Assembly (NCBI GenBank): GCA_000349905.1 | Contig: KB722737.1 | Span: forward strand, 1,489,335 to 1,553,334 | Direction: 5' to 3' | DNA length: 64,000 bases | From: Volvariella volvacea V23 | Taxonomy: Eukaryota > Basidiomycota > Agaricomycetes > Agaricales > Pluteaceae | Shown here: piece after piece, positions 1 through 10,634 of the stretch | Layout of the letters: each line of letters opens with the position of its first letter | How positions within the stretch are numbered: position 1 is the stretch's first letter | Program-made: the position numbers and the translations under genes | Notes under the pieces: model-generated | The model's database searches: none | Seen by the model: only the letters and a program-made list of their open reading frames with translations | Told to the model about the DNA's origin: nothing

Positions 1-42
1 TGACTCGGTCATGATGTAATATGACTCGGTCATGATGTAATA
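1..42. repeat. Two tandem copies of a 21-bp unit
   Basis: The unit TGACTCGGTCATGATGTAATA occurs twice in perfect tandem at the left edge, and a third copy begins and then diverges. A related phrase (TCATATGACTCCGT) occurs near 2867 inside the 1,481-bp insertion, so this is probably transposon-derived sequence. The array may extend beyond the window. Confidence 0.7.
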
Positions 43-279
43 TGACTCCGAGGGTCCGGCATGTTCTTTAACCTTCTGGAAGATTCTAGAGAAGTCTTGG
101 CATGTGAGGATATTACTAACAATGATTATATAATAGGAATAGGCACCTAGAATAAGCGCTGAGGCATAAGCGCCCACAATAGCCGCTCAAGGGTGTTAGC
201 GCTTGAGGGTTACTAGAAGAATATGAGGTAATTGAAGGGAAGAAATAGTGTGAACACTGTCACATGTAGAAAACCGTGA

Positions 280-655
280 CAAGATGTACAAATAAATTAG
301 AACTGTATAATTCTTTGCAAACAGCATCAAGGAATCTTTTATGGAATGTCATTTCTGATAATCCATTGAATAAAATATTAAAAAGAATCAAAAGAAATAA
401 AATAATCAAACCAAGACAAAATAAGAAATATTACTACTTTTTCAGGAAGTTTTCCTGTCACAGAAACAAGTGTGATTGCATCTGCTTTGGGATTTTTATG
501 AGCACAAGGCTACCAGGTCCAGTGATACCCATGATTGAGGTTTTTAAGATTTGGGCAAAGTTGCCAGTTTCTGAGTAAAGCTCAGGGTATTATTATGAAT
601 ATGCAATAGGAAGGTAGTGGTCCAGAAAGCTTTGCAAGCCTTCCTGTTATGGTAG
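280..655. repeat. Degenerate element copy A, left segment
   Basis: This segment aligns along its whole length with 5026-5395. Shared blocks include TACAAATAAA, AACTGTATA, CCATTGAATAAAA, GGTATTATTATGA and AATAGGAAGGTAGTGGTC. Most differences are C/T or G/A transitions with small indels, which suits old repeats decayed by cytosine deamination or RIP-like mutation. No intact coding sequence is visible. The element class is unknown. Confidence 0.7.
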
Positions 656-1708
656 CACATTCTGGGCGATGCATCCAGTATGAGTGTGTGCATCTGATGG
701 TCTCAGGCAACCTTCCCATTAATTGGTTTTGTTCTCAAGCATAAAATATGCATCAAACACTCTGTTTTGAACTTCAAATCAGGCCCAATTCCAGTGCTGT
801 CTTCAAAGCTTTCTACTGGGTGATGTTCCACACACTATTGCATAACCACTCTCAAATTCACCTAGTCAGCCAACTGGGGCTCATCTCTGACTCTCAAAAC
901 AATCAGCTTTTTTGTGCTATATAGTTTCTCACTTGAAAGTGCATATATTAAGGGTTATTTACACAAATTTAGGTTTGGATTTATCACTGGCCTGTCACCA
1001 CTTGGGCAGTTAGGAGTGAGAAAGTTACCCTGAGGCCATCTACTCATTGCTTGATAATGACAGGCTACAGAAGGTCATGCAGGTAGAGATGCCTGGGTCT
1101 CAGCTTGTTCAATCATTGGCTGCAAGCTGGTGCCTGTCAGCAACTGAGTTCAGGGGTCAACTGTCACTGGTCACACAATACCACCAACACCCTAGACCAT
1201 GTCAACAGGGATGGTGTCATATCCAACTTAAAGTTGGGCTGCCCTGATTCAAGCACAGCATTATCAACACCTATATCTGCTTGGATAGTCAGAAACAGGA
1301 AAGTCACCCATAGGCTGCCCTCTACAGAAGCTTGTGAAGTGAGTCTAAGGGAGGTCACCTAGGAGGGGATGCCCAGATCTCTGCTCATTCAATCATCAGC
1401 TGCATGCTGGTGCCTTGGCCAAATAAGAACTAAGAAAGGAAAGAGATAGTCAGCAAGATGGTGCACTCAGCAGCCATCATTGTTGTTGGTTCTTGAGACC
1501 AGGAATAATCCTAGCATTGGTCATCAGGGATGCCAACTACTCAAGACCCCCATAGCACACTTAGGCTAGCCAGTAGGAAATTGAACCCTGATATCACACT
1601 CAGCAAACACCTTTGGAAGCATTAAGCAGCCTGAGTGCTAGTGACCATGCTAGCCATCCCTTAGCAATACTCACTGTTCAGCCCAATAGCAATGGATTGG
1701 AGACACCT
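656..1708. other. AT-rich gene-free stretch between repeat segments
   Basis: Only short open frames without a recognisable domain occur here. The stretch lies between the two parts of degenerate element copy A and is probably its decayed interior, although it does not align by eye with the equivalent interval of copy B. Nothing else is supported. Confidence 0.4.
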
Positions 1709-1876
1709 CCTCATAAGCCTCCCAATGGCAAAAGGTATTCCCTGGTTTGTGGATACATCATCTCATGACCCAAGGCATAGGGGAGAGAAGTATTTTTACA
1801 ATACATTACTCACCATGGTTATTGACCTTAAAGTTGTTGGCATTGGAGCAGATGAGAGTGGTAGAACTCAGGAGAG
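1709..1876. repeat. Degenerate element copy A, right segment (part 1)
   Basis: This aligns with 6651-6819 through shared phrases such as AAGCCTCCCAATGGCAA and GTTGGCATTGGAG. The alignment stops at 1876, where an inserted element begins, and resumes at 3363. The uninterrupted equivalent in copy B therefore shows the empty site. Confidence 0.75.
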
Positions 1877-3357
1877 TGTCATGAACAGGCTAATTTTATT
1901 TTTAATTTATTCCTATAGACGCTCATATAGACGCCTAGAATATCATTATTAATTTCACTTTCCTTTTATTTTATTACATCATTCCTTTACCAGATGAGTC
2001 AGCATGATTAGATAAGGCAATTACATACGTAGGTGATCACAGTTACTACATCGAGTACATTTCCAAATGGTGGTCACCTCCAAAAAGATACGAACTGGTT
2101 AGTGAATAACCAAGGAAGACCGTTAGGCATATGACCCATAGAATGTACTAGAAACATGTGTCATGATTGCGCCATAGCATGCAATCATTGTGCAAGTATT
2201 AGCATAATGGTCTGTGCGTAGATAGTAGGATTATCTATAAATACTGGAGCTAACTGGCAGGTAGCTCCCCAGTTTTGATTTGGTCTTTACTGCCCTCGTT
2301 GAGCTGTGCAGCCTAAGTACCCCAGTATCCTTACTCTGACGACCAAGATATACACTCGTTATGATACGAGTACTCCCAGTGGTAAACAGATTGTCGTTAA
2401 ATATTTCTTCTTATCTGGTCGTTGTGGAGTGAGATGCTTCGTGCGCATCCGCCGACCACCGTGTTGTCAGGGCTCGTAAGAGCCCTCGACATAAACACCC
2501 GATATTCTGACACCCATCAAGCGTCTACATCTTATCAACAAGCACTCACCAAGCGTTTACATCCACATTGACGCCCACCAAGCATCTCTATTATCTCTTT
2601 TTCCTTTCTTTCTTCTTTCTTTTCCGATATACCCTTTTCATTATATCTTTGATACATAATACACATTACCCCATCTTCCCTCTTACTCATCATCATCACC
2701 TACATACACCCGTTTACCCATATCCTACACCCTCATCTACAATACCCATTCCCACTTTACCCATCCCCGATTCCCATTTATGATATGCCCTTTGTTTTGT
2801 ATTGAGTCCGATGATCCGATCTTGTTCTAGATGAACATGTGTCGAGTCAGACGACCAGTTATGATTTCATATGACTCCGTCCCATTCCCACATTGACTGC
2901 GCATGACATGGGCTTACGCGTACATGCCGACCAAGCTTACGCATCCCCTGGTCTGTGCACTACACTCTTTGCTCAGGACTCCCACTTTGATACCTTCATT
3001 CTTACCCCCCACTTCTCCTCACCCAGGAGATTATATCCTTTTATTTATCTTTATTTATCTTCAAGTAGTATATATACTGTACTGCTCTTGCCACCTATTC
3101 CCCAGCTTTAAAGATTCTTTGCTTGGGAATAGGTAAGCATACGAGCTAGCCTCTTCTTCACTCACACCTTTACTTACTATTCTTCGCTTGGGAATAGAAT
3201 CTGAGTATTTGCTTTTTCCTCAATACATGTACATGTTTCATACGGATGGCTTAAGGCCTGTCCACTATTGAGGGTAGAGTCCGTCTTCATCATCCTCTTT
3301 ATTTATTTCTTCATGTTATTCATCGGGGTTGGCGAGCACTCGACACGGTCGCTGACA
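1877..3357. mobile_element. Nested 1,481-bp LTR-like insertion
   Basis: The insertion begins TGTCA and ends TGACA, the inverted-repeat ends typical of LTRs. It is flanked by GAGAG (1872-1876) and AAGAG (3358-3362), an imperfect 5-bp target duplication. The empty site at 6813-6820 in copy B reads straight through, which fixes both borders. A TATA-like box (TATAAATA, 2236-2243) and pyrimidine-rich tracts are inside. No reverse transcriptase or gag reading frame is present. It is too short for a full retrotransposon, so it is either a long solo LTR or a non-autonomous element. Confidence 0.7.
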
Positions 3358-3362
3358 AAGAG

Positions 3363-3770
3363 TAGACCAAGTCAAAGCTGGAGAGCTTTGACCAGGTTAC
3401 TTCCTCTTTATATACAATGAAGCTAGATAGTTCCAGAAATATGACTAATATACATTTAACTATTTATGATATTCATTTATTTATATACAATAGTTCTATT
3501 GTTCTTGTCCATTGGCTTGCCATTTGCCATCAGATTCTGATGGAAGGCAGAGTTGTAGAAACTCTGTGCTTCTTGGGTACCTGTCTGGTGGGATTCTTCA
3601 TAGCCTTGCCAGGGGATTTTTCATAGACTTGTTATTTTGATGGCAACAGCCATGACAGCAGTCAGAACCAAGGGAATGGGTTTTCTGAAATATTTTGATA
3701 AATTTGTAAATTGGTTGCTAGGTGTAATGCAATTTGATCAGTGGGTTTGAGATGGTTTAGTTTATATTGA
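3363..3770. repeat. Degenerate element copy A, right segment (part 2)
   Basis: This is the continuation of copy A after the nested insertion. It aligns with 6820-7200 through GACCAAGTCAAAGCT, CTCTTTATATACA, ACTAATNTACATTTA and GTGGGTTTGAGATG. Differences are mostly transitions. No gene is supported. Confidence 0.7.
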
Positions 3771-4536
3771 ACTGTTTGGTTGGGTTCTAAGTTATATTCC
3801 TGATCCAAACCAGTTTTTTCTCATAGCTGTAGAAGTTGAAGTACTCCAGGGGGTTGTTGGTAGTGTAGGTGGTATACAGACAAAAGTTTGCCCCCTTATG
3901 TATGCTTCACTATATTGGTAGATTAGAAAGTACTTTACTTCCTTCCACAATAGATTACCATTGAAAAGCTGACTGTGAGATGGCTTTAAAAACTGTGGAA
4001 TGTGCCTGCTCTCAAGATCAGCTTCTGGAGCACTAGAGGTGATGAACAACACACACACAACCTCAAAAACACCCAAATCAAACTTTAGTTTGTAGGAGCA
4101 GCTAGACTGGCATCTAATTAACTCAATGAGCTACCTCTTGGTAATTCCCAGACAACATCTAAAGCATTGGTAACCCCAAAAATTAGATCTCCTTCACTCA
4201 TAATATAGAATGCAGGTTTTCACATACTTAAGCTATAAATCTCTGACCAAATAAAACTCTATGAAGTCTCAGATAGATTTTAATCAATGCTTAGTGAGTT
4301 TTTATCTAAGAATTCACTCAACATATACACTCATAATAACACTAAAACCCTTAGATCAATATCTAGTGGTTTACTCTTGATTACACCAACTATATCCCAA
4401 AATCCTTCTCAAGAACTCAATTTCTAAGCAGACTATATCTCAAGTTTACTATATGATTCCTTAAACAAAACAGCACTCAAGTTCACTTGTAAAATACAGG
4501 GCCAAAATTGCTTGATATTTTAATTGACCTTAAAGA
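3771..4536. other. AT-rich stretch without a gene
   Basis: This low-complexity AT-rich DNA lies between copy A and the solo LTR. Only short random-looking open frames are present. I see no recognisable gene, RNA or regulatory element. Confidence 0.4.
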
Positions 4537-4541
4537 CCTTA

Positions 4542-5008
4542 TGTTACGGCAATGTTACCTTAACATGTCGGTCAGAGTTTGTCGGAGATACCTAAGTACG
4601 TCCATCAAGAGTGAGTAAGATGACAAGAACGGTTGAGGCCAACAATATGTTGAGTCGATATTCGTCAAAGGCATTAATGAGGTAAGTCAAGATGGTATTC
4701 ACACCGCAAAGTACGAGAAGATACAAGAGGTCAAGCTAAAGTTCTATGTTAGAGAATGGAAGTATTTATACTAGTCTGTGGTATTAGGTTTTGGCTTAGA
4801 AAGGAAATGTGATACTCGAGTCATATATACGTGTAAGCTATGGACGCGTAAGCTGTACGCACATATACTACTATATGGAGGAAAGCTATTGTAGTTACTG
4901 AAAGCAGTTGTAACTACTGAAAAGAGATTGGGTCCAATGCGAAGTCCGAAAGCGAAATGAGAGTCCGAAAGCACACAAGCTGAATGATGATTTCTCACCG
5001 TCGTAACA
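4542..5008. mobile_element. Solo LTR, 467 bp, with 5-bp target duplication
   Basis: The element starts TGTTACGGC and ends CGTCGTAACA, giving TG...CA termini inside a short inverted repeat (TGTTACG/CGTAACA). It is flanked on both sides by the perfect direct repeat CCTTA (4537-4541 and 5009-5013). A TATA-like stretch lies near 4765, and GAAAGC/GTAGTTACT-type subrepeats lie near 4870-4920. No internal region or second LTR is adjacent, so it is a solo LTR left by recombination. TGTTACG ends are common in fungal Gypsy-type LTRs; the family assignment is inference. Confidence 0.85.
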
Positions 5009-5025
5009 CCTTATATACTGAGTAC

Positions 5026-5395
5026 ATATACAAATAAAATGAAACTGTATAGTTCTTTGTAAACAGCATTGAGGAATCTTTCATTAAATGGAATTTCTGA
5101 CAGCCCATTGAATAAAAATATTAAAAGAAATGGAAATAATCAAGTCAAGATGAAATAAGAAATATTATTACTTTTCTGAAAAGTTTCTCAGTCACAAATA
5201 CGAGTGCAATCACATCTGTTTTGGTATTTTTATAAGCACAAGACTATCAGATCTGGTAATACCTGATACCAAGGTTTTTAAGATCTGAGCATGGCTGCCT
5301 GCTACTGGGTAGGGCTTAGGGTATTATTATGAGTCTGTAATAGGAAGGTAGTGGTCTGGGAACATCTTGAGCCCTCCTGTTATGGTAGTGCTATC
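5026..5395. repeat. Degenerate element copy B, left segment
   Basis: This is the paralogue of 280-655, with the same order of conserved blocks and mostly transition differences. It starts just right of the solo LTR. No coding capacity is visible. Confidence 0.7.
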
Positions 5396-6650
5396 ATGCA
5401 TAACATGTGTATATAAAGTCAAATTTAACTTTAGTAGTATAAACATGCATCATAAAATAGTATTTAAGACCAGATTAAGTATTGCCTAAGCTTTGAAATT
5501 GGAATTGCATCTTTTTGATAGTAACAAAAAGTTTGGAAACTTAGAAATAATGTAGAGCAGAGTGATAGGTATTACTAGTAAAAGAAAGCTTTGAAAAAGA
5601 AGCATTGGGAGAGGTTCTAGGAATATTTTTCTATTTTTTAGGTACAAAAGATGGAAAGAGGTTAAATATAGGGCTTATTAAGATATTTGGTAGTGTTTGG
5701 TATATCAGGTGAAGATGAGAGGACTTTATAGTGAATTTACAGAAAAACATGTTGAAGGATGAAACACACTTGATTGGCCCCTTAGTAGGAGGAGAAATGG
5801 TGGGCAGCACTTGTCACTCCTCTGCACATTTTGTTTCAGGGTGAACCTACCAGACTACTTTTTCTGCTTTGGCTGAAGAGGGCACAATGAGTGAACACCA
5901 GCCAAAAAGACCACTGTTGCCTAAAAGCTACAAGCAAAGTATAAATGTATTTGCTGCATATTATGTCCAACAGGTTTGATCACTATCTAACCTTACCCAA
6001 AAACCCCAAATGAACTACAGGGAGTGTCTGACCCTTCTAAGGTCTAATTAACTCTCTGGAAGCATATATTGTGTTGTGTGGATGTATAGCCTTCACCATA
6101 CTTTTACATTTTGCATTCTACACTGCACCTCTCACAAATGGCTCTCAACTTTTTAATGATCTTCCATGAGTCTTCTTTCTTTCTTTTAATGCTACATTCA
6201 GCTCATAAAATACTATTAGCATCTTCAATTGACACAAAAAGGCTTTTCAGCTGTGGCCACCTTGTTCTGTCCCATATCTGCAGCCAGCTGTCTGTTCAGA
6301 CTATGTAGGCATTACTCTGCCTAAGCTCATGGTCTAGAATGGGGCTTGTTAAGAACAATGATGTGCCCAAGGTTGTTGAGAATGAAGATCTCAAGGAGGG
6401 TGAGGAGGAGCCAGAGCTTGTAGATGAATGGGATGTAATTGACTGGTCTTCTACTGGTGTATAAGATTTGTTTAATCAAATTCCATCAAATACATTGGTT
6501 TTTTCATCTTCTTCAATGGGACATACTCAACATACTCAACCCACAGGTTTTCCTCAACCCACATCTGTGGTGATGAGTATGGGTCTATTACAGGTAAGGG
6601 TCTGGGTCACCACCTGGACATCTGTGGGATGACCCATGCCATAGCCTACC
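5396..6650. other. Gene-free interior of repeat region
   Basis: This AT-rich DNA lies between the two parts of copy B. A fragment near 6340-6460 reads as an acidic open frame on the plus strand rich in Glu and Asp, ending at a stop, and may be a relic of element coding sequence. It has no recognisable domain, and nothing else is supported. Confidence 0.35.
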
Positions 6651-7200
6651 CCTTATAAGCCTCCCAATGGCAAGGAGTACTCCCTGGTCTGTGGACACAC
6701 CATCTTATAACCCAAGGAGTAAGAGAAAAAAGATATTTTTATAATGCATTACTCATCATTTTGGAACCTTGAGGTCATTGGCATTGGAGTGAGAGAGAAC
6801 AGAGTAAAACTCAGAAGAGCAGACCAAGTCAAAGCTAAAGAGCTAGGACTGTTGGACTACCTCTTTATATACATTACAACTGGATAGTTTTAGGAATATT
6901 ACTAATGTACATTTATCCTTACATAGTTCTATTTGCTTAATTGTTCATTGTTCTGGCAGCTGATTTGTTACTTGTCATCAGATTTTGATGGCAACAGAGT
7001 TGTTGGAACTCTGTGTTTCTTTGGGTATCCTGTGAGTGGGATTCCCCATAGCCTTGCTGGTTTGATGCCAGCAGCCATAGTAGTGGCCAGATCTAAGGGA
7101 GTGGTTTTTTTGGAATGTTCTAATAGATTTTGAGATTATGTGCTAGGGATGATGCTAGCTGTTTGGTGGGTTTGAGATGAAGTGGGAGTGGCTTGGCAGT
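6651..7200. repeat. Degenerate element copy B, right segment (uninterrupted)
   Basis: This is the paralogue of 1709-1876 plus 3363-3770 without the 1,481-bp insertion, so it serves as the empty-site reference. Differences from copy A are mainly transitions. No intact open frame is present. Confidence 0.75.
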
Positions 7201-7763
7201 TTTAAGAGAAATACCCAGTCTGGTAGAAGTTGGCTTGGCAGAGCCAGACTATTGGTTCTCCACAGTATTGCTACATAGTGTGATCAAAGGGGGTGTCAGG
7301 TAGTATGAGTGTTTCTATGTTTCTACCATGACATTATCTTCCCAGCCATGTTCTTGTAGTCTAATGAGTGGGAAGTATAACCAGTCCACTCACTGGACCC
7401 TTCCATTCACATTTATAACTGGTTCTACTAGAACCTTATATCAGACTCTGTTCTCCCATATAAGGTAGTCTTTGGTTTCATCATCTGAGGCATGGGCAAT
7501 GGCAGAGTAATGGGTGTAGGTGGTGGAGTGGTGGGGCATCATGTAGTTGGTTTTCTGATGTGGGATTGTTATAGTCTTATATTGTATATGTGACTTGTGA
7601 CAAAAAATAAAAATATATCCTGTTCACCAGATTCTTGACACTGCTGGACACTTCCTTCATGCAGCCTTTGGTCTCTTGCAGCACTTGACAGTTGTAGGCA
7701 TTTGACTAGTCTTGTTATGGTAACTCCCTGTTTTCTTCTTTCTTGAACACTAGCACTTCTGAA

Positions 7764-7890
7764 GCCTATGAATTTTCACTGGGGAAAAATAAATGACTAA
7801 GCTTATAAAATTTAGTGGCCATGAAAATGTCACCTATAAATCTTAAATTTAACCCTTGGCAACATCCAGAGAATATTTAACTTTTGTGTA
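7764..7890. repeat. 127-bp direct repeat, copy 1
   Basis: This matches 8271-8397 base for base apart from a few, mostly transition, differences, with no length difference. Shared words include ATGAATTTTCAC, AAATGACTAAGCTTATAAAA and GAGAATATTTAACTTTTGTG. It is probably part of a small non-autonomous element. Confidence 0.7.
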
Positions 7891-8182
7891 GGATTTTGCC
7901 AAGAATGAAACTAAAAAATTTCTCAGGATAGAAAATCATTGTGAAAATTCAAAGTTTAACCTAGGGGAAAATGTAGTAGTAACTCACAATGCAGCCCTTG
8001 GCAGAGGTAATTGCAAGGTGATATTTGTACCCAAGGGCATTGTGAGTCTGAAGACTGACTAGCAACACCCAAGCATTCTCATCAAGTGTGCCAGCAGGGA
8101 AATACGGTTTGACTAAATTTAGAATTTTGCAGCATGGATTTTTACCCTGGGAAATTTTTTAATTTCACTCTTGGCTACGTTA

Positions 8183-8427
8183 CAAAAGGTCAAGTACGAG
8201 TGGTGAAAGAGGGGAAGGGGGGAAGGGAGGGGGGGGATAGTAAAAAGCTAAGTTGGCAGTCACTCCCAGAGCCCATGAATTTTCACCGGGGAAAAATAAA
8301 TGACTAAGCTTATAAAATTTAGTTGCCGCGAAAATGTTACCTATAAATCTTAAATTTAACCCTCAGCAATATCCAGAGAATATTTAACTTTTGTGTAAAT
8401 TTTCTTGGCAACGTACTTGACCTTTTG
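8183..8427. repeat. 245-bp segment bounded by 16-bp inverted repeats, containing direct-repeat copy 2
   Basis: CAAAAGGTCAAGTACG at 8183-8198 is the exact reverse complement of 8412-8427. The second copy of the 127-bp direct repeat (8271-8397) lies between them, after a G-rich tract (8208-8236). The ends resemble a MITE's, but no clear target duplication is visible, so this may be a rearranged fragment. It sits at the border between the repeat block and the gene-rich part. Confidence 0.5.
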
Positions 8428-8610
8428 CGCCGAAATGATATTGTGACTTTGTGTGTTTTAACTTACGTGCGATGGACTGAAGCGCGATATCTAGGTAACT
8501 GACTACTCAGTACCTCCAACCATTATAACATACACATCGTCGCACATTATACGCCCACATAGCTATTACAAGTCGGAATATTATATCATCTGTACAGCCT
8601 CTTGGATACT

Positions 8611-10418
8611 TTAATGGGCTTGCTCATCTTCCTCATCAGGTTCCAGCCATTCCTCCGAGAAATGCCTCCGCTTGAGCACTGTCCTCGTCTCGAGGGGTGT
8701 CATTCTTGTTCGGCGTCCGATCTGACCTTGAATACCTGACGAGCTTTCTTGACCTCGGGACCGCTTATGTTGTAGCTTTCGGACCAGCCTATGAATTTCT
8801 ACACAAATTTTAGTCCAAACTATGCATAATGGAACAGGTGGTGACACACTTCGCTCATATCTGCGATAGTACTCGGCCCATGACTTGGCTGATCTTTCTG
8901 TATGCTATATCATGTCCAACATATGAGTAGAGAGGCAAAACAAGAACATAGAAGCATACGCGATCGGCAAATGATTCCCATCTGTCCCTGTGCGTAGCAT
9001 GATGCCAACTTGGGTATGAAGCAACATGTTTAGCTGTTATGTATAAATCGGCATCATTGAATGGTTCTCCTTTCTTGCCCATCTCCGATTCATCATACGA
9101 TTGAATTGACTGGTCATCGTTGTCTGATTGTTGCATTGTCTCAGAGGAAGAGCTAGAACCATCGTCATTATCGTCATAACCCTCGCCATCGCTAGAACTT
9201 GACTCTGCATAGCTTGGTCTCTTGAGGATAGGTGAATTAGTGGGGCCCACGCGTGGATCCGATGTCCCTCCGCCCGTTTTTTCATCCTCCTCTCCTCGTG
9301 CTGTAGCAAGAATTTTGTCTGGAATATCGTGGTTATTCGACCAGTAGGAAGCCCATGAGCCTGCAGTGTGGTGCGGGGCCTAGAAATGAAGACGCATGAG
9401 GTGTGATCAAGATAGTTGGTTGGGTCTATGAACCTTTTGTGCCAACATCTCACATAACTGGAATCTAGTGAGCGTAGGATCCTGCTTTAAACGCCAAGCA
9501 ATGAATTTATGGAAAAATTCTCTGTCTTCTGGGGTATATTTGTTCCCGAGTGTTGCGGGTACTATTTTGGCAGGCGGTGTTGGGGATCTCGATGGTGGCT
9601 CTGGAATTTTGACCGCAGTATGTGGTGCAGGTAAGCGCTTGCCGAACACGGGAAGCGGTGCTGTTAGGCTGTTGACCGTCTGACGCCCTGCAACAGCAGG
9701 CCGTTTAGCGGGAAGGGGGGGCGTGCTTTTCTCTATCTTGAGTCGCTTGGGTGGTCGGCCTCGGCGTGGTACGGAAATTGGGGAGGGGAGTTCTGGTGAG
9801 GCTTCCACCTTGAACATCGAGGGTGACGGTTTCTTGATGGTCGGCGCAGGTGTGGACTCTTCTCTAATCCGCTTTGAGATTCTGGAATCGAGACGGTGCT
9901 TGTGATCCAGGTAATAATCCTTCCACAGAGTGGCGGAGTGTCCATTTTTCTACAAGATATGAGGCCAAGGGTGTAGCATCGTAAAGCAAACTTACACCAT
10001 GAAGACCATTCAGGGCATCCTTGTAAGATTCACTCCGTTTAGCGCATGGCAATAAGGCCTGGATCAGTACATCTTCATCTGCCTCCCCTACTGGCAAAGA
10101 CATTGCACACGCATCTTGGAGGAGCTGCAGCGAGAGATTTAATCCCGCTAGAGCTTGAAGGTTAAGAGGAAGAGATGGGGGCTGGGTCCAGGTATTTGAT
10201 GCAAGCTGGGGTTGTACTTGCTGCAACGCTGGTTGAGATGCAGCCTGGAGATTAGGCTGATTCAAAGCAGACCACAGTTGTTGGGCGTTCGCTTGCAAGG
10301 AGTTGGGTGGTTGCTGGACAGCAGATGTGGTGGGGGAGTTGCCGTTGAGATTTAGTGTCCCAGGGGCAGTACCAGCCTGTGTTGAGCTCAAGAGCGACTG
10401 GAGTATTCGTGGGTCCAT
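8611..10418 (-). CDS. Tandem SANT/Myb-like domain protein with AT-hook
   Basis: This is a probable nuclear DNA-binding protein. Start ATG is 10418 (MDPRILQSLL); an apparent upstream start at 10427 is GTG. After a Gln/Asn/Leu-rich N-terminus comes an AT-hook-like RRGRPPKRLK. Two similar helical repeats follow: one starting YTPEDREFFHKFIAWRLKQD and ending GSWASYWS, the other starting GEPFNDADLY and ending KSWAEYYRRYE. Both have the acidic start, conserved aromatics and SWA-Y pattern seen in Rap1-type Myb/SANT folds. An acidic Ser/Asp linker separates them, and the C-terminus is basic then acidic. Introns near 9960, 9400 and 8900 are needed to join the repeats. It is divergent from the dehydrogenase gene, 216 bp apart. 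The exact function is unknown: chromatin or telomere binding is inference. Confidence 0.7.
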
Positions 10419-10634
10419 GAGTGGCACTGGTGAGTTGCTGCCTGCGCTGTACCACGTCCGCGTCCACGTCCAGCCCTTTCACGGCGCCTTGATATGATTG
10501 CTAAAACCCACTATGTCACTGTCACATTGTCACACGGTTCTTTGTTACCCCAGGATTTCACGTGACCTGAGGTCATTTAAATCCAGTTTCCCCAAGATCC
10601 GGCGGTATCCCGTCCATTTACCTTCCTACGAACC

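Noticed and set aside
276..578. Open frame in the repeat block as a gene
   Set aside because: It lies wholly inside a degenerate repeat whose sister copy does not keep the frame, and no domain is visible.
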